A stretch of 64,000 nucleotides of DNA from Gilvimarinus algae (GCF_030518215.1 NZ_JAULRT010000031.1:62001-126000), one strand, 5' to 3'; counted from the stretch's first letter, positions 1-10,432 are shown. Translations and numbers: made by a program. The notes: generated by a model from the sequence alone, not told the origin.

Positions 1-1
1 T

Positions 2-82
2 GTGGCCCTGGCTTCGGTGAATATCTTCGGCGGTTTTGCGGTGACGCAGCGCATGCTGTCTATGTATAAAAAGAAGAAGTAA
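2..82 (+). CDS. pntA: NAD(P) transhydrogenase alpha subunit, C-terminal end (partial)
   Basis: Only the last 26 codons and the TAA stop lie in the window; the 5' part is cut off by the window edge. The visible end resembles the C-terminus of the membrane part of the proton-pumping transhydrogenase alpha subunit, with a GGFAVTQRML motif and a run of lysines. The call rests mainly on pntB starting 12 bases downstream. It could be full-length PntA or the split second alpha subunit (PntAB); this cannot be decided from the fragment. Confidence 0.75.
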   Translation: MALASVNIFGGFAVTQRMLSMYKKKK

Positions 83-94
83 CGGGGGCAAAGC

Positions 95-1498
95 ATGGAA
101 CTACAAGCCAATATGACGTCGTTTGCCTATTTGGTGGCGGCGGTACTGTTTATCCTCGCTCTGCGGGGCCTTTCATCGCCGGAAACCTCGCGTGCCGGCA
201 ATATCATGGGCATGCTGGGCATGGCCATCGCGGTTGGCACCACGATTCTCAGTCCGGAGATCACCTCTTACGGCTGGATTATCGGCCCGGTGATTGTCGG
301 TGGTGCAGTGGGGCTGTTGATTGCCTCGCGCATCGCCATGACCGCTATGCCCCAGCTGGTGGCGGCGTTTCACTCATTGGTGGGCATGGCTGCCGTTCTC
401 GTGGCGGGCGCCGCTTATGCCAACCCCGCCTCCTTTGGGTTGCTGGACACGGCCGGCCAGATCTTTATCGCCAGCCGGGTTGAGATGAGCCTGGGGGCGA
501 TGATTGGGGCGATCACCTTCTCTGGCTCTGTCATTGCCTTTGCCAAGCTGCAGGGGTTGGTGTCGGGCAGGCCCGTGGTCTTTCCCGGCCAGCATGCGTT
601 GAATGCCCTGCTGGGGCTCGGCGCCCTGGCGCTGGTGATTTACTTTTGCCTGGATCAAAGCCCTTGGGTGTTCTGGTCGCTGGTAGCGCTGGCCTTTGTG
701 CTCGGCTTTCTTATTATTATCCCTATTGGTGGCGCGGATATGCCGGTGGTGGTCAGTATGCTCAACTCCTATTCGGGCTGGGCCGCGGCCGGTATTGGTT
801 TTACCTTGCACAACAGCGCCTTGATCATTACTGGCGCCCTGGTGGGCTCCTCAGGCGCCATTCTCTCCTACATTATGTGTAAGGGGATGAACCGCTCATT
901 TTTTAACGTCATACTCGGCGGCTTTGGGGGTGACTCCAGTGCGGCTGCCTCCGGCGGCGGGGTGGAGGACCGGCCGGTGAAGCAGGGCAGTGCCGAAGAT
1001 GCTGCCTTTATTATGAAGAACGCTGGCAGTGTCATTATTGTGCCCGGATACGGTATGGCGGTGGCCCAGGCGCAGCATGCCCTGCGGGAAATGGGGGACG
1101 AGCTGAAAAAGGCGGGCGTCAAGGTCAGTTACGCCATTCATCCGGTGGCCGGGCGTATGCCTGGGCACATGAATGTTCTGTTGGCGGAGGCCAATGTGCC
1201 CTATGACGAGGTGTTTGAGCTTGAGGATATCAACAGCGAATTTCAGCAGGCCGATGTGGCCTTTGTTATCGGCGCCAATGATGTCACGAACCCCGCTGCC
1301 AAGACTGACCCTGCCAGCCCCATCTATGGCATGCCCATTCTGGACGTGGAAAAGGCCAAGACGGTGCTGTTCGTGAAGCGTGGGATGGCGGCTGGCTACG
1401 CCGGCGTCCAGAACGAGCTGTTCTTTAAGGACAACACCATGATGCTGTTTGGCGATGCCAAGAAAATGGTGGAGACTGTACTGCGATCGCTTGATTGA
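95..1498 (+). CDS. pntB: NAD(P) transhydrogenase subunit beta
   Basis: 467 residues, the usual length for PntB. With the alpha subunit it couples hydride transfer between NADH and NADP+ to proton movement across the inner membrane and so supplies NADPH. The first ~265 residues are a series of hydrophobic membrane segments. After a Ser/Ala/Gly-rich linker (residues ~275-295) comes the soluble NADP(H)-binding domain III, with a GYGMAVAQAQ nucleotide loop, an HPVAGRMPGHMN segment and a GANDVTNPAA segment. It starts 12 bases after the pntA end and is surely cotranscribed with it. A strong hairpin follows the stop. Confidence 0.97.
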   Translation: MELQANMTSFAYLVAAVLFILALRGLSSPETSRAGNIMGMLGMAIAVGTTILSPEITSYGWIIGPVIVGGAVGLLIASRIAMTAMPQLVAAFHSLVGMAAVLVAGAAYANPASFGLLDTAGQIFIASRVEMSLGAMIGAITFSGSVIAFAKLQGLVSGRPVVFPGQHALNALLGLGALALVIYFCLDQSPWVFWSLVALAFVLGFLIIIPIGGADMPVVVSMLNSYSGWAAAGIGFTLHNSALIITGALVGSSGAILSYIMCKGMNRSFFNVILGGFGGDSSAAASGGGVEDRPVKQGSAEDAAFIMKNAGSVIIVPGYGMAVAQAQHALREMGDELKKAGVKVSYAIHPVAGRMPGHMNVLLAEANVPYDEVFELEDINSEFQQADVAFVIGANDVTNPAAKTDPASPIYGMPILDVEKAKTVLFVKRGMAAGYAGVQNELFFKDNTMMLFGDAKKMVETVLRSLD

Positions 1499-1511
1499 CT
1501 TCCTCCCCTTC

Positions 1512-1537
1512 CCTTGGGCGCCTGCCGGCGCCCAAGG
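1512..1537 (+). terminator. Hairpin after pntB, probable terminator
   Basis: An 11-bp perfect inverted repeat (CCTTGGGCGCC, loop TGCC) starts 13 bases after the pntB stop. No clean T-tract follows, so it may be a weak or Rho-assisted terminator or an mRNA 3'-end stabiliser. Confidence 0.5.
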
Positions 1538-1639
1538 CCTTGCCGGTGAATCTTGCTTCTTTTATATAGGCTGTTTTCTCGCTCTGGCCCCCGATGAGCG
1601 GCTAAGGGCTGCGGGGCTTCTCGCTTTGCTTCCGGGCTC

Positions 1640-1667
1640 TTGCTATTGGCTCGAAAGCCGGTAGAAT
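1640..1667 (+). promoter_or_regulatory. Candidate upstream sigma70 promoter of the S10 operon
   Basis: TTGCTA at 1640-1645 and TAGAAT at 1662-1667 are separated by 16 bases. It would give a leader of about 200 nt before rpsJ. It is weaker than the promoter at 1764 and is a candidate only. The rest of 1538-1763 holds a short palindrome (CGACCGGTCG, near 1680) and no gene. Confidence 0.35.
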
Positions 1668-1763
1668 TGCGCGCCTTCGACCGGTCGATGCCGCCGGCTC
1701 GACCGGGTTCTGTGGGGTTTTTCTTCCCTGGTTAAAAAATTAACAGTTTTTTCTCAAATCCAG

Positions 1764-1792
1764 TTGACAGGCGGTTGGCCGATCATTAAGAT
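1764..1792 (+). promoter_or_regulatory. Main sigma70 promoter of the S10 operon
   Basis: A consensus -35 TTGACA (1764-1769), a 17-base spacer and TAAGAT (1787-1792) as -10. The predicted start near 1799 leaves a leader of roughly 75 nt before rpsJ. That is much shorter than the E. coli S10 leader, where L4 acts, so L4-type attenuation of the E. coli kind is not evident here. Confidence 0.75.
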
Positions 1793-1848
1793 TGCGCCTC
1801 CATTTTGCACGGGCCCCGGTGGCTTTGCCGAGATGGAATGTTCTTTAA

Positions 1849-2184
<336 letters not shown>

Positions 2185-2201
2185 AAACTTGTAAATGTTT
2201 G

Positions 2202-2225
2202 GCCGGACAACACAATTTGTCCGGC
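2202..2225 (+). promoter_or_regulatory. Perfect hairpin between rpsJ and rplC
   Basis: GCCGGACAA (2202-2210), a 6-base loop and TTGTCCGGC (2217-2225). It lies in an unusually long gap (107 bases) between rpsJ and rplC. There is no T-tract after it, so it looks more like an mRNA processing or stability element, or a protein-binding hairpin, than a full terminator. Confidence 0.5.
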
Positions 2226-2291
2226 TTGTGTAACGCTCTGAAATGGGCGGCCATAGCGGGTAAGAGCCCCGTACACTAAGAGGTTAGTAAA

Positions 2292-2936
2292 ATGACGATT
2301 GGTATTGTCGGCCGCAAAAGCGGCATGACTCGTATATTTACCGATGATGGTGTTTCCATTCCCGTGTCTGTGATTGAGGTTTCTCCCAATCGCGTCACTC
2401 AGGTTAAGAATGTAGAAACCGACGGTTACAGCGCTGTGCAAGTCACCGTAGGGTCTCGTCGTGCCTCCCGTGTTACCAAGGCTGCTGCAGGTCACTTCGC
2501 GAAGTCCAACAATGAGGCTGGTCGTGGTCTGTGGGAATTGCGTAACGACTCCCAAGAAAATTTCGATGCTGGTAGCGAACTGACGGTTGCTTCTTTTGAG
2601 GCAGGCCAGATTGTGGATGTTACTGGCACCTCCAAGGGTAAAGGTTTTGCAGGTACTGTGAAGCGTTGGAACTTCCATATGCAAGACGCTACCCATGGTA
2701 ACTCTCTATCTCACCGTGCGCCCGGTTCTATCGGACAGTGTCAAACTCCGGGTCGCGTCTTTAAGGGCAAAAAGATGTCTGGCCATATGGGTGCTGAGCG
2801 TGTAACCGTTCAAAACCTGGAAGTGGTTAGAGTTGATGCCGAACGCAATCTGCTGTTGGTCAAAGGTGCCATTCCGGGAGCTCCCGGAAGTGACGTCATT
2901 GTGCGTCCAGCAGTTAAAGCGCGCAGCAACGCTTAA
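2292..2936 (+). CDS. rplC: 50S ribosomal protein L3
   Basis: 214 residues against 209 in E. coli. It binds 23S rRNA near the peptidyl-transferase centre and helps start 50S assembly. The N-terminal [13 protein letters not shown] and the extension-loop motif [18 protein letters not shown] are intact, including the glutamine that is methylated in E. coli. An AAGAGG Shine-Dalgarno sequence lies at 2278-2283. It is separated from rpsJ by a hairpin-bearing gap, which may let its level be set apart from S10. Confidence 0.99.
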   Translation: MTIGIVGRKSGMTRIFTDDGVSIPVSVIEVSPNRVTQVKNVETDGYSAVQVTVGSRRASRVTKAAAGHFAKSNNEAGRGLWELRNDSQENFDAGSELTVASFEAGQIVDVTGTSKGKGFAGTVKRWNFHMQDATHGNSLSHRAPGSIGQCQTPGRVFKGKKMSGHMGAERVTVQNLEVVRVDAERNLLLVKGAIPGAPGSDVIVRPAVKARSNA

Positions 2937-2956
2937 TTGTCCGAGGGGAATCGACC

Positions 2957-3571
2957 ATGGAATTAAATATTGTTACTCCCGGCGGCGCCAACGGTACCTT
3001 GAAAGTATCTGAGGTAGCCTTCGGTAAAGAGTTTAATCAGGACCTGGTTCATCAGGCCGTTGTCGCCTATATGGCTGGCAGCCGTCAGGGTACCAAGGCC
3101 CAGAAAACCCGTTCAGAAGTTTCTGGTGGCGGTAAGAAGCCCTGGCGTCAAAAGGGTACTGGCCGTGCGCGTGCCGGTACTATCCGCAGCCCGATCTGGC
3201 GCAGCGGTGGTGTTACTTTTGCGGCCAAGCCTCGCAACTTCGAGCAAAAGCTGAACAAGAAAATGTACCGCGCTGCACTGCGTTGCATTCTGTCAGAGTT
3301 GAATCGTCAGGAGCGCCTGGTGGTTGTTGAGGAGTTTGATGTTGAAGCTCCGAAAACCAAAGCGCTGGTGCAAAAGCTGGGTCAGTACGGCCTGTCTGAA
3401 GCGCTGATTGTGACCGAAGAGGTCAGCGAAGGTCTGTACCTGGCGTCGCGCAACCTGCACAAGGTCGACGTACGCGATGCCGCTGGTGTTGATCCGGTTA
3501 GCCTGATTCGCTTTGACAAGGTGGTAGTGACTGTGCCTGCGATGAAGAAATTCGAGGAGATCCTGGGATGA
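2957..3571 (+). CDS. rplD: 50S ribosomal protein L4
   Basis: 204 residues (E. coli 201). It is a globular domain with a long basic loop (about residues 45-95, [20 protein letters not shown] and [13 protein letters not shown]) that lines the exit tunnel. In E. coli L4 is also the autogenous repressor of the S10 operon; here the leader is short, so that role is uncertain. GAGGGG lies 9 bases before the ATG. It overlaps rplW by 4 bases (ATGA), which suggests coupled translation. Confidence 0.99.
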   Translation: MELNIVTPGGANGTLKVSEVAFGKEFNQDLVHQAVVAYMAGSRQGTKAQKTRSEVSGGGKKPWRQKGTGRARAGTIRSPIWRSGGVTFAAKPRNFEQKLNKKMYRAALRCILSELNRQERLVVVEEFDVEAPKTKALVQKLGQYGLSEALIVTEEVSEGLYLASRNLHKVDVRDAAGVDPVSLIRFDKVVVTVPAMKKFEEILG

Positions 3572-3864
3572 ATCAAGAGCGCATCTATAAAATCTTGTTA
3601 GGCCCGGTGGTTTCCGAAAAGGCAGCTGCCGCTGGCGAAACTGGTAATCAGGTGGTGTTTAAAGTTGCCGCCGATGCTACCAAATTGGAAGTGAAGGCCG
3701 CCGTTCAGGCGCTGTTCGACGCAAAAGTTGAGCAGGTGCGTATTCTGAATGTGAAAGGCAAAACCAAGCGTACGCGCTTCGGTCTCGGCAAGCGCAGTGA
3801 CTGGAAAAAAGCCTACGTGCGCCTCGAGCAAGGTCAAGATATCGACTTTGCGGTAGCTGAGTAA
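3568..3864 (+). CDS. rplW: 50S ribosomal protein L23
   Basis: 98 residues (E. coli 100). It sits at the tunnel exit, where trigger factor and SRP dock. The N-terminal region ([10 protein letters not shown]) and the basic loop [22 protein letters not shown] are typical. The start codon overlaps the stop of rplD. Confidence 0.99.
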   Translation: MNQERIYKILLGPVVSEKAAAAGETGNQVVFKVAADATKLEVKAAVQALFDAKVEQVRILNVKGKTKRTRFGLGKRSDWKKAYVRLEQGQDIDFAVAE

Positions 3865-3877
3865 GGGGATTGTTGCA

Positions 3878-4705
3878 ATGGCTATTGTAAAACGTAAACC
3901 AACCTCGCCCGGTCGCCGCTTTGTAGTAAGCGTCGTTAATCCGGACTTGCACAAAGGTGCGCCCTACGCGCCCCTGTTGGAAAAGCAGTCGCGTACTGGT
4001 GGTCGTAACAACGCCGGTCGCATCACCACTCGTCACATTGGTGGTGGTCACAAGCAGCACTATCGTCTGATCGACTTTCGTCGCAACAAAGATGGTATTG
4101 CCGCAACCGTAGAGCGTATCGAGTACGATCCTAACCGTACTGCTTACATCGCTCTGGTGTGTTATGCCGACGGTGAGCGTCGCTACATCATCGCGCCGAA
4201 AGGTCTGAAGGCGGGCGACAAAGTTGAGTCTGGTGACGCGGCCGCTATTAAGGCGGGTAATGCTCTACCGCTGCGTAACATCCCGGTGGGTAGCGTTATT
4301 CACTGTGTAGAGCTTAAGCCTGGTAAGGGTGCGCAAATTGCCCGTTCTGCCGGTACTTCTGCTCAGCTGGTTGCTCGCGACGGTGTCTATGCCACTTTGC
4401 GTCTGCGCAGCGGTGAAACCCGCCGTGTATTGACCGAGTGTCGTGCAACGCTGGGTGAAGTATCTAACAGTGAGCACAGCTTGCGCTCGCTGGGTAAAGC
4501 TGGTGCAACGCGCTGGCGTGGTGTACGCCCGACTGTTCGCGGTGTTGCCATGAACCCGGTTGATCACCCGCACGGTGGTGGTGAAGGTCGTACCTCTGGT
4601 GGCCGTCATCCGATTTCACCCTGGGGTACTCCGACTAAGGGTTACAAAACGCGCAAGAACAAGCGTACCGACAAGATGATTGTTCGTCGTCGCGACAAGC
4701 GCTAA
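3878..4705 (+). CDS. rplB: 50S ribosomal protein L2
   Basis: 275 residues (E. coli 273). It binds 23S rRNA close to the peptidyl-transferase centre and bridges the subunits. The C-terminal segment with [18 protein letters not shown] carries the conserved histidine linked to peptidyl-transferase activity. It starts 13 bases after rplW with a purine-rich ribosome-binding site (AAGGGG). Confidence 0.99.
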   Translation: MAIVKRKPTSPGRRFVVSVVNPDLHKGAPYAPLLEKQSRTGGRNNAGRITTRHIGGGHKQHYRLIDFRRNKDGIAATVERIEYDPNRTAYIALVCYADGERRYIIAPKGLKAGDKVESGDAAAIKAGNALPLRNIPVGSVIHCVELKPGKGAQIARSAGTSAQLVARDGVYATLRLRSGETRRVLTECRATLGEVSNSEHSLRSLGKAGATRWRGVRPTVRGVAMNPVDHPHGGGEGRTSGGRHPISPWGTPTKGYKTRKNKRTDKMIVRRRDKR

Positions 4706-4738
4706 TTGACGACCTAACAACCAAAAGAGGAAGCAACA

Positions 4739-5017
4739 GTGCCACGTTCACTGAAGAAAGGTCCTTTTATCGATCTTCACCTGATTAAGAAGGTCGAAGC
4801 AGCGATCGAAAAAAATGATCGCCGCCCGATCAAAACCTGGTCTCGCCGCTCCATGATTCTTCCGGAGATGGTTGGCTTGACTCTGGCGGTACACAACGGG
4901 CGTCAACATGTGCCGGTCCTGATCAACGAAGAGATGGTTGGGCACAAATTGGGCGAGTTCGCAGCAAGCCGTACTTATCGCGGTCACGCTGCTGACAAGA
5001 AAGCTAAAAAGCGCTAA
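4739..5017 (+). CDS. rpsS: 30S ribosomal protein S19
   Basis: 92 residues, identical in length to E. coli S19. It pairs with S13 in the 30S head near the A-site tRNA. The start is GTG, which gives the family N-terminus (PRSLKKGPF) and has AAGAGGAA just upstream. The C-terminal [18 protein letters not shown] is typical. Confidence 0.99.
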   Translation: MPRSLKKGPFIDLHLIKKVEAAIEKNDRRPIKTWSRRSMILPEMVGLTLAVHNGRQHVPVLINEEMVGHKLGEFAASRTYRGHAADKKAKKR

Positions 5018-5042
5018 GCGCTAGTGCCTACGAGGTTAAACG

Positions 5043-5375
5043 ATGGAAGTAGCAGCAAAATTACGCGGTGCTCGACTGTCGGCGCAAAAAGCGCGTTTGG
5101 TGGCAAACCAGATTCGCGGTAAAGGCGTTGAAGAAGCTCTTGATACTCTGACTTTTAGTCCGAAGAAGGGCGCTGCGATTATTAAGAAGGTGCTCGAGTC
5201 TGCAATTGCAAACGCCGAGCATAATGAAGGTGCTGATATTGACGAGCTGAAAGTGTCTACGATTTTTGTAGACGAAGGCATGAGCATGAAACGCATTATG
5301 CCGCGCGCTAAGGGTCGTGCTGACCGCATTATCAAGCGCACTTGTCATATCACTGTAAAAGTAGCCGATCAGTAA
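5043..5375 (+). CDS. rplV: 50S ribosomal protein L22
   Basis: 110 residues, as in E. coli. It contacts all 23S rRNA domains; its beta-hairpin (about residues 80-100, [15 protein letters not shown]) lines the tunnel constriction where macrolides bind. The region looks wild type. GAGG lies before the ATG. Confidence 0.99.
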   Translation: MEVAAKLRGARLSAQKARLVANQIRGKGVEEALDTLTFSPKKGAAIIKKVLESAIANAEHNEGADIDELKVSTIFVDEGMSMKRIMPRAKGRADRIIKRTCHITVKVADQ

Positions 5376-5388
5376 GAGAGTAGGCGTT

Positions 5389-6069
5389 ATGGGTCAGAAA
5401 GTACATCCGACAGGTATTCGTCTGGGTATTGTCAAAAGCCATACCTCTACTTGGTATGCTGGCAGTGATGAGTACGCAGACAAGCTGAACAACGACCTGG
5501 AAGTACGCAAGTACATTCAGGACAAACTGGCGAATGCATCTGTTAGCCGCGTTGATATTGAGCGTCCGGCCAACACCGCTCGCATTACCATTCACACGGC
5601 CCGTCCGGGTATTGTGATCGGTAAGAAAGGTGAAGATGTGGATCGCCTGCGCGCTGAAGTAAGCCAGAAAATGGGCGTGCCTGTTCACATCAACATTGAA
5701 GAAATTCGCAAGCCTGATCTGGATGCGGCTCTGGTTGCCCAGGGTGTTGCTCAGCAGCTCGAGCGTCGCGTTATGTTCCGTCGTGCCATGAAGCGCGCCG
5801 TACAAAACGCCATGCGTCAGGGTGCTGAAGGCATCAAGATTCAGGTGGGCGGCCGTCTCGGTGGTGCCGAGATCGCCCGTACCGAATGGTACCGCGAAGG
5901 TCGTGTACCGCTGCATACCCTGCGTGCGGACATCGACTACAACACCGCAGAGGCGTCAACTACCTACGGTATCATTGGCGTGAAAGTTTGGATTTTCAAA
6001 GGCGAGATCATCGGTGATGTTGAAACCACCGAAGCTGCGTCTAAGAAAAAAGGCTCAAAGTCTAAGTAA
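5389..6069 (+). CDS. rpsC: 30S ribosomal protein S3
   Basis: 226 residues (E. coli 233). It sits at the mRNA entry tunnel and has helicase activity in E. coli together with S4 and S5. An N-terminal KH domain carries the GxxG loop as VIGKKGED (about residues 78-85), followed by the C-terminal domain with [14 protein letters not shown]. The short lysine-rich tail is a little shorter than in E. coli. The gap after rplV is 13 bases. Confidence 0.99.
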   Translation: MGQKVHPTGIRLGIVKSHTSTWYAGSDEYADKLNNDLEVRKYIQDKLANASVSRVDIERPANTARITIHTARPGIVIGKKGEDVDRLRAEVSQKMGVPVHINIEEIRKPDLDAALVAQGVAQQLERRVMFRRAMKRAVQNAMRQGAEGIKIQVGGRLGGAEIARTEWYREGRVPLHTLRADIDYNTAEASTTYGIIGVKVWIFKGEIIGDVETTEAASKKKGSKSK

Positions 6070-6081
6070 GGGGTACGCAAG

Positions 6082-6495
6082 ATGCTGCAACCGAAGCGTA
6101 CGAAGTTTCGCAAGCAACAGAAAGGCCGCAACCGCGGTTTGGCCCATCGCGGCTCCAAAGTTAGCTTTGGCGACTTTGGATTGAAAGCGACTGGTCGCGG
6201 TCGTATTACAGCACGTCAGATCGAAGCGGCCCGTCGTGCTATGACTCGTCACATTAAGCGTGGCGGAAAAATTTGGATCCGAGTATTCCCGGACAAACCA
6301 ATTACCGAAAAGCCTCTGGAAGTTCGTCAGGGTAAAGGTAAGGGTAACGTCGAATACTGGGTGGCACAAATTTGCCCTGGCAAAGTCCTGTATGAAATGG
6401 ACGGCGTAAGCGAAGAGCTGGCTCGTGAAGCCTTTGCTCTGGCCGCGGCAAAGTTGCCTATTACTACAACATTCGTTAAACGTTCGGTGATGTGA
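6082..6495 (+). CDS. rplP: 50S ribosomal protein L16
   Basis: 137 residues (E. coli 136). It organises the A-site region of 23S rRNA and is needed late in 50S assembly. The start [19 protein letters not shown] and the central motif [16 protein letters not shown] are typical. Its TGA stop overlaps the rpmC start (TGATG). Confidence 0.99.
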   Translation: MLQPKRTKFRKQQKGRNRGLAHRGSKVSFGDFGLKATGRGRITARQIEAARRAMTRHIKRGGKIWIRVFPDKPITEKPLEVRQGKGKGNVEYWVAQICPGKVLYEMDGVSEELAREAFALAAAKLPITTTFVKRSVM

Positions 6496-6686
6496 TGAAA
6501 GCTTCAGAACTCCGGGAAAAGTCCGTTGAAGAGCTGAACAACGAGTTGCTTGCCCAGCTGAAAGAGCAGTTCAAGCTGCGTATGCAGGCGTCTACTGGTC
6601 AGTTGAACCAGACTCACTTGTTGTCGCAGACTCGTAAAGATATTGCTCGCATCAAAACGGCGCTTAGACAAAAGGCAGGTAATTAA
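6495..6686 (+). CDS. rpmC: 50S ribosomal protein L29
   Basis: 63 residues, as in E. coli. It is two long helices at the tunnel exit next to L23. An in-frame GTG sits one codon upstream, but ATG at 6495 overlaps the rplP stop by one base and gives the family N-terminus [10 protein letters not shown]. Confidence 0.98.
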   Translation: MKASELREKSVEELNNELLAQLKEQFKLRMQASTGQLNQTHLLSQTRKDIARIKTALRQKAGN

Positions 6687-6688
6687 CG

Positions 6689-6955
6689 ATGGCTCAGACA
6701 GAACAACTGGCTCGTACACTGACTGGTAAAGTGGTCAGCGACAAGATGGATAAGACCATCACAGTCTTGATCGAGCGTCGCGTTAAGCACCCGATTTACG
6801 GCAAGTACGTGAGTAAGTCATCCAAGCTGAAAGCGCATGACGAAAACAACGAGTCCAAGATGGGCGATACCGTGACCATCGCTGAGTCACGTCCGCTGTC
6901 GAAAAGCAAGTCATGGGCTTTGGTGAAAATTGAAGAGCGCGCAACTGAAATCTAA
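6689..6955 (+). CDS. rpsQ: 30S ribosomal protein S17
   Basis: 88 residues (E. coli 84). It is an OB-fold primary 16S rRNA-binding protein. The family motifs [19 protein letters not shown] and [18 protein letters not shown] are present. It is the last gene of the classical S10 operon. Only 38 bases separate it from rplN, with no terminator, so S10 and spc genes are probably read through. Confidence 0.99.
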   Translation: MAQTEQLARTLTGKVVSDKMDKTITVLIERRVKHPIYGKYVSKSSKLKAHDENNESKMGDTVTIAESRPLSKSKSWALVKIEERATEI

Positions 6956-6993
6956 CGATTTCGTGCGACATAGATTAGTTTCGGAGACGGACG

Positions 6994-7362
6994 ATGATTC
7001 AAACAGAATCCTACTTAGATGTAGCTGACAACAGCGGCGCTCGTCGCGTGCAGTGCATCAAAGTGCTTGGCGGCTCCCACCGTCGTTACGCAGCCGTGGG
7101 TGACATCATCAAAGTTACCGTAAAGGAAGCTATTCCTCGCGGTAAGGTGAAAAAAGGCCAGGTGATGAAGGCGGTAGTGGTACGTACCAAGCGCGGTGTA
7201 CGTCGTCAGGACGGTTCATTGATCAAGTTCGACGACAACGCTGCTGTGCTGCTGAATAACCAGGATGCTCCAGTTGGTACGCGTATTTTCGGACCCGTAA
7301 CTCGTGAGTTGCGTGGCGAGAAATTTATGAAAATCATTTCTCTGGCACCAGAAGTGCTTTAA
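6994..7362 (+). CDS. rplN: 50S ribosomal protein L14
   Basis: 122 residues (E. coli 123). It is a 23S rRNA-binding protein at the subunit interface and the usual docking point of the silencing factor RsfS. It starts [21 protein letters not shown], identical in pattern to other gammaproteobacteria. First gene of the spc part of the run. Confidence 0.99.
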   Translation: MIQTESYLDVADNSGARRVQCIKVLGGSHRRYAAVGDIIKVTVKEAIPRGKVKKGQVMKAVVVRTKRGVRRQDGSLIKFDDNAAVLLNNQDAPVGTRIFGPVTRELRGEKFMKIISLAPEVL

Positions 7363-7398
7363 GCACTTCGGCAGAGTTGGAGAGTCGAGGGCAGACAA

Positions 7399-7713
7399 AT
7401 GCGCAAGATTAAACGTGATGACGAAGTGATTGTTATCGCCGGTCGCGACAAAGGCAAGCGGGGCAAAGTGACTCGCATTTTGGCCAATGACAAAGTGATC
7501 GTCGCAGGTATCAATATCGTCAAGAAGCACCAGAAGCCGAACCCGCAAATGGGCGTGCCTGGTGGCATTGTTGAGAAAGAAGCCGCTATTCATGTTTCCA
7601 ACGTCGCTATCTACAACGCGGCTACTGGAAAAGCTGATCGTGTTGGCTTCAAGGTTGAGGGCGATAAGAAAGTTCGCGTCTTCAAATCCAGTGGCGAAGC
7701 CGTAGGGGCGTAA
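7399..7713 (+). CDS. rplX: 50S ribosomal protein L24
   Basis: 104 residues, as in E. coli. It starts 50S assembly and has a KOW motif near the N-terminus ([17 protein letters not shown]). The family segment [20 protein letters not shown] is intact. Confidence 0.99.
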   Translation: MRKIKRDDEVIVIAGRDKGKRGKVTRILANDKVIVAGINIVKKHQKPNPQMGVPGGIVEKEAAIHVSNVAIYNAATGKADRVGFKVEGDKKVRVFKSSGEAVGA

Positions 7714-7718
7714 GTGAC

Positions 7719-8258
7719 ATGGCTAGGCTTAAAGAAGTATACAGCAAAGATATCGCTCCCAAACTGAAAGAAGAGTTGGGTCTGGCGAATGTAATGGAAG
7801 TGCCGCGCATCACCAAGATCACCATTAACATGGGTGTGGGTGAAGCTGTGGGCGATAAGAAGGTGCTCGAGAACGCTGTCGGTGACCTGGAAAAGATCGC
7901 TGGTCAGAAAGTTGTGGTTACCAAAGCGCGCAAATCTATTGCCGGCTTTAAGATCCGTGACGGTTGGCCGATCGGTTGTAAGGTGACTCTGCGTCAAGAT
8001 CGCATGTACGAGTTTTTGGATCGTCTGATTTCGATCTCTATTCCTCGTATCCGCGACTTCCGTGGCATCAGCCCGAAGCAGTTTGATGGACGTGGTAACT
8101 TCTCTATGGGTGTGAGTGAGCAGATCATTTTCCCGGAAATCGACTACGATAAAGTCGACAAGCTCCGTGGTCTGGATATCTGTATCACCACTTCAGCACG
8201 TACAGACGAAGAAGGTCGCGCTTTGTTGAAAGCGTTCAACTTCCCGTTCAAAGGCTAA
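7719..8258 (+). CDS. rplE: 50S ribosomal protein L5
   Basis: 179 residues, as in E. coli. It binds 5S rRNA, touches the P-site tRNA and forms a bridge to S13. The motifs [17 protein letters not shown] and [20 protein letters not shown] are typical. It starts 5 bases after the rplX stop. Confidence 0.99.
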   Translation: MARLKEVYSKDIAPKLKEELGLANVMEVPRITKITINMGVGEAVGDKKVLENAVGDLEKIAGQKVVVTKARKSIAGFKIRDGWPIGCKVTLRQDRMYEFLDRLISISIPRIRDFRGISPKQFDGRGNFSMGVSEQIIFPEIDYDKVDKLRGLDICITTSARTDEEGRALLKAFNFPFKG

Positions 8259-8268
8259 GGGTAGAGAC

Positions 8269-8574
8269 ATGGCTAAAAAATCTATGATCGCACGCGAAGC
8301 AAAACGCGCACTTCTGGCTCAGAAGTACGCTGCCAAGCGCGCTGAACTGAAAGCGATTATTTCCAGCCCTGCTTCATCTGAAGAGCAAGTGTGGGAAGCG
8401 CAAACCAAGTTGCAGAAACTGCCTCGTGACGCAAGCCCTGCACGCCAGCGCAACCGCTGCCGTGTAACTGGCCGTCCGCACGGTGTTTATCGTAAGTTTG
8501 GTCTTTGCCGCCACAAGCTGCGTGAAGCGGCGATGCGTGGTGATGTCCCGGGTCTGGTTAAGGCGAGCTGGTAA
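8269..8574 (+). CDS. rpsN: 30S ribosomal protein S14 (long, zinc-free type)
   Basis: 101 residues, as in E. coli. It lacks the paired CxxC zinc ribbon of short S14 proteins, so it is the zinc-independent form. The C-terminal [21 protein letters not shown] motif is complete except for the two-cysteine zinc pairs. It sits between rplE and rpsH as usual. Confidence 0.98.
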   Translation: MAKKSMIAREAKRALLAQKYAAKRAELKAIISSPASSEEQVWEAQTKLQKLPRDASPARQRNRCRVTGRPHGVYRKFGLCRHKLREAAMRGDVPGLVKASW

Positions 8575-8604
8575 GCTCGGGCCCACATATAGGAGCAGGT
8601 TCAG

Positions 8605-8997
8605 ATGAGTATGCAAGATCCGTTGGCAGATATGCTGACCCGCATTCGTAATGCGCTGCAAGTTGGTAAGACTGACGTGACCATGCCGTCCTCTAAGCTC
8701 AAGGCGAACGTTGCCAAAGTGCTGCAAGAAGAAGGCTACATCAAAGGTTACTCAGTAAGCGAAGGCTCTAAAGCCGAGCTGACTATTGAGCTGAAGTATT
8801 TTGAAGGTAAACCAGTTATCGCGGAGCTCGACCGCGTTAGTCGTCCTGGTTTGCGTAACTACGCTGGTAAGACCGAGCTGCCGAGTGTTCGTAACGGCCT
8901 CGGAGTTGCCATCGTTTCGACCAGTAAAGGTGTCATGACTGATCGTGCCGCACGCGCCCAGGGCGTTGGTGGTGAAGTCCTCTGCACAGTATTCTAA
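8605..8997 (+). CDS. rpsH: 30S ribosomal protein S8
   Basis: 130 residues, as in E. coli. It is a primary 16S rRNA-binding protein of the central domain. In E. coli it represses the spc operon by binding a helix-21-like structure around the rplE start; whether that site exists here was not resolved. The C-terminal [20 protein letters not shown] is typical. An AGGAG ribosome-binding site precedes it. Confidence 0.99.
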   Translation: MSMQDPLADMLTRIRNALQVGKTDVTMPSSKLKANVAKVLQEEGYIKGYSVSEGSKAELTIELKYFEGKPVIAELDRVSRPGLRNYAGKTELPSVRNGLGVAIVSTSKGVMTDRAARAQGVGGEVLCTVF

Positions 8998-9008
8998 CGG
9001 GAAGAATC

Positions 9009-9548
9009 ATGTCACGAGTTGCAAACAGTCCGGTTGAAGTGCCAGCTGCTGTTAATGTCACCCTTAAAGGGCAAGAACTTAGCTTAAAAGGCAGCAAAGG
9101 CACATTGGCTCTGACCGTTCACGATGCGGTAGAAGTTAAGCAAGAGGACAATGTCCTGCGCTTTTCTGCCCGTGACGGTGGTGCCAAGCAGGAATCTATC
9201 GCTTTGGCGGGCACTATGCGTGCTCTGGTGGGTAACATGCTGGTTGGCGTTACTGATGGCTTTGAGAAAAAGCTCCAGTTGGTCGGCGTTGGTTACCGTG
9301 CTAAAGCTGCAGGTAATACTGTAAACCTGTCTTTGGGTTTCTCTAACCCTGTGGATTACACCGTTCCAGAAGGTGTCACAGTGGAAACTCCGAGCCAGAC
9401 CGATATCGTACTTAAGAGCGCTGATAAGCAGTTGCTCGGTCAGGTGGCCGCGGAGATCCGCGCGCTTCGTCCGCCAGAGCCTTATAAGGGTAAAGGTGTA
9501 CGCTTCGCTGACGAAAATGTACGTCGTAAAGAAGCTAAGAAGAAGTAG
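9009..9548 (+). CDS. rplF: 50S ribosomal protein L6
   Basis: 179 residues (E. coli 177). It lies at the base of the L7/L12 stalk near the sarcin-ricin loop. Two similar domains are seen, the second with [13 protein letters not shown], and the C-terminal signature [20 protein letters not shown]. The start follows a GGGAAG site. Confidence 0.99.
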   Translation: MSRVANSPVEVPAAVNVTLKGQELSLKGSKGTLALTVHDAVEVKQEDNVLRFSARDGGAKQESIALAGTMRALVGNMLVGVTDGFEKKLQLVGVGYRAKAAGNTVNLSLGFSNPVDYTVPEGVTVETPSQTDIVLKSADKQLLGQVAAEIRALRPPEPYKGKGVRFADENVRRKEAKKK

Positions 9549-9561
9549 TAGGGGCTAGGTT

Positions 9562-9912
9562 ATGAGCGATAAGAAGCAATCTCGTCTTCGCCGTGCACGC
9601 CGTGCCCGTGCCAAGATCCGTCAGTTGGGCGTTAACCGCCTGACCGTTCACCGCACGCCACGTCATATTTATGCACAAATTATTGACCAGGATGGTGCGA
9701 GCGTTTTGGCGAGCGCGTCAACACTGGACAAATCACTGCGCAGCAGTGCCACCGGTAATGCTGAGGCTGCCAAAGCCGTAGGCGCTTTGATCGCAGAGCG
9801 AGCCAAAGCCGCTGGTGTTACTCAGGTTGCCTTTGACCGCAGTGGGTTCAAATATCACGGTCGCGTAAAGGCATTGGCTGATGCCGCGCGTGAAGCTGGA
9901 CTGGAATTCTAA
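9562..9912 (+). CDS. rplR: 50S ribosomal protein L18
   Basis: 116 residues (E. coli 117). It binds 5S rRNA with L5. A basic N-terminal tail ([18 protein letters not shown]) precedes the core and the C-terminal [20 protein letters not shown] signature. It sits between rplF and rpsE. Confidence 0.99.
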   Translation: MSDKKQSRLRRARRARAKIRQLGVNRLTVHRTPRHIYAQIIDQDGASVLASASTLDKSLRSSATGNAEAAKAVGALIAERAKAAGVTQVAFDRSGFKYHGRVKALADAAREAGLEF

Positions 9913-9922
9913 GGGTAAAGAC

Positions 9923-10432
9923 ATGGCTTTTACTAAGAAAGAAGACGGTAACAACGAAGGCTTCCAGGAGAAACTGGTACAAGTCAATCGTGTTGCCAAG
10001 ACTGTTAAAGGTGGTCGTATCTTTGCCTTCACCGCCCTCACCGTAGTTGGCGACGGTAACGGCAAAGTAGGTTTCGGCCGCGGTAAAGCGCGTGAAGTGC
10101 CTGTTGCGATTCAAAAAGCAATGGAAGCAGCACGCCGTAACATGATCACTGTTGATCTGAACGGTGATACACTGCAGTACGCCACCAAGGGTCGCCACGG
10201 CGCCTCTAAAGTGTATATGCAGCCGGCTTCTCCTGGTACAGGTGTTATTGCCGGTGGTGCAATGCGCTCTGTGTTGGAAATTGCCGGTGTACAGAACGTT
10301 TTGGCCAAGTGCTACGGTTCTACCAACCCGATTAACGTGGTTCGCGCTACTTTTAAAGCGCTAAAAGAAATGGCTTCTCCTGAGTCTGTTGCCGCCAAGC
10401 GTGGTAAGAGCGTAGAAGATATTCTGAACTAA
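9923..10432 (+). CDS. rpsE: 30S ribosomal protein S5
   Basis: 169 residues (E. coli 167). It sits at the mRNA entry site and affects decoding accuracy. The ATG at 9923 is chosen over an upstream in-frame ATG at 9881 that lies inside rplR; it has GGGTAAAG before it and matches the family start. The double-stranded-RNA-binding segment [16 protein letters not shown] and the [14 protein letters not shown] motif are intact. Confidence 0.98.
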   Translation: MAFTKKEDGNNEGFQEKLVQVNRVAKTVKGGRIFAFTALTVVGDGNGKVGFGRGKAREVPVAIQKAMEAARRNMITVDLNGDTLQYATKGRHGASKVYMQPASPGTGVIAGGAMRSVLEIAGVQNVLAKCYGSTNPINVVRATFKALKEMASPESVAAKRGKSVEDILN

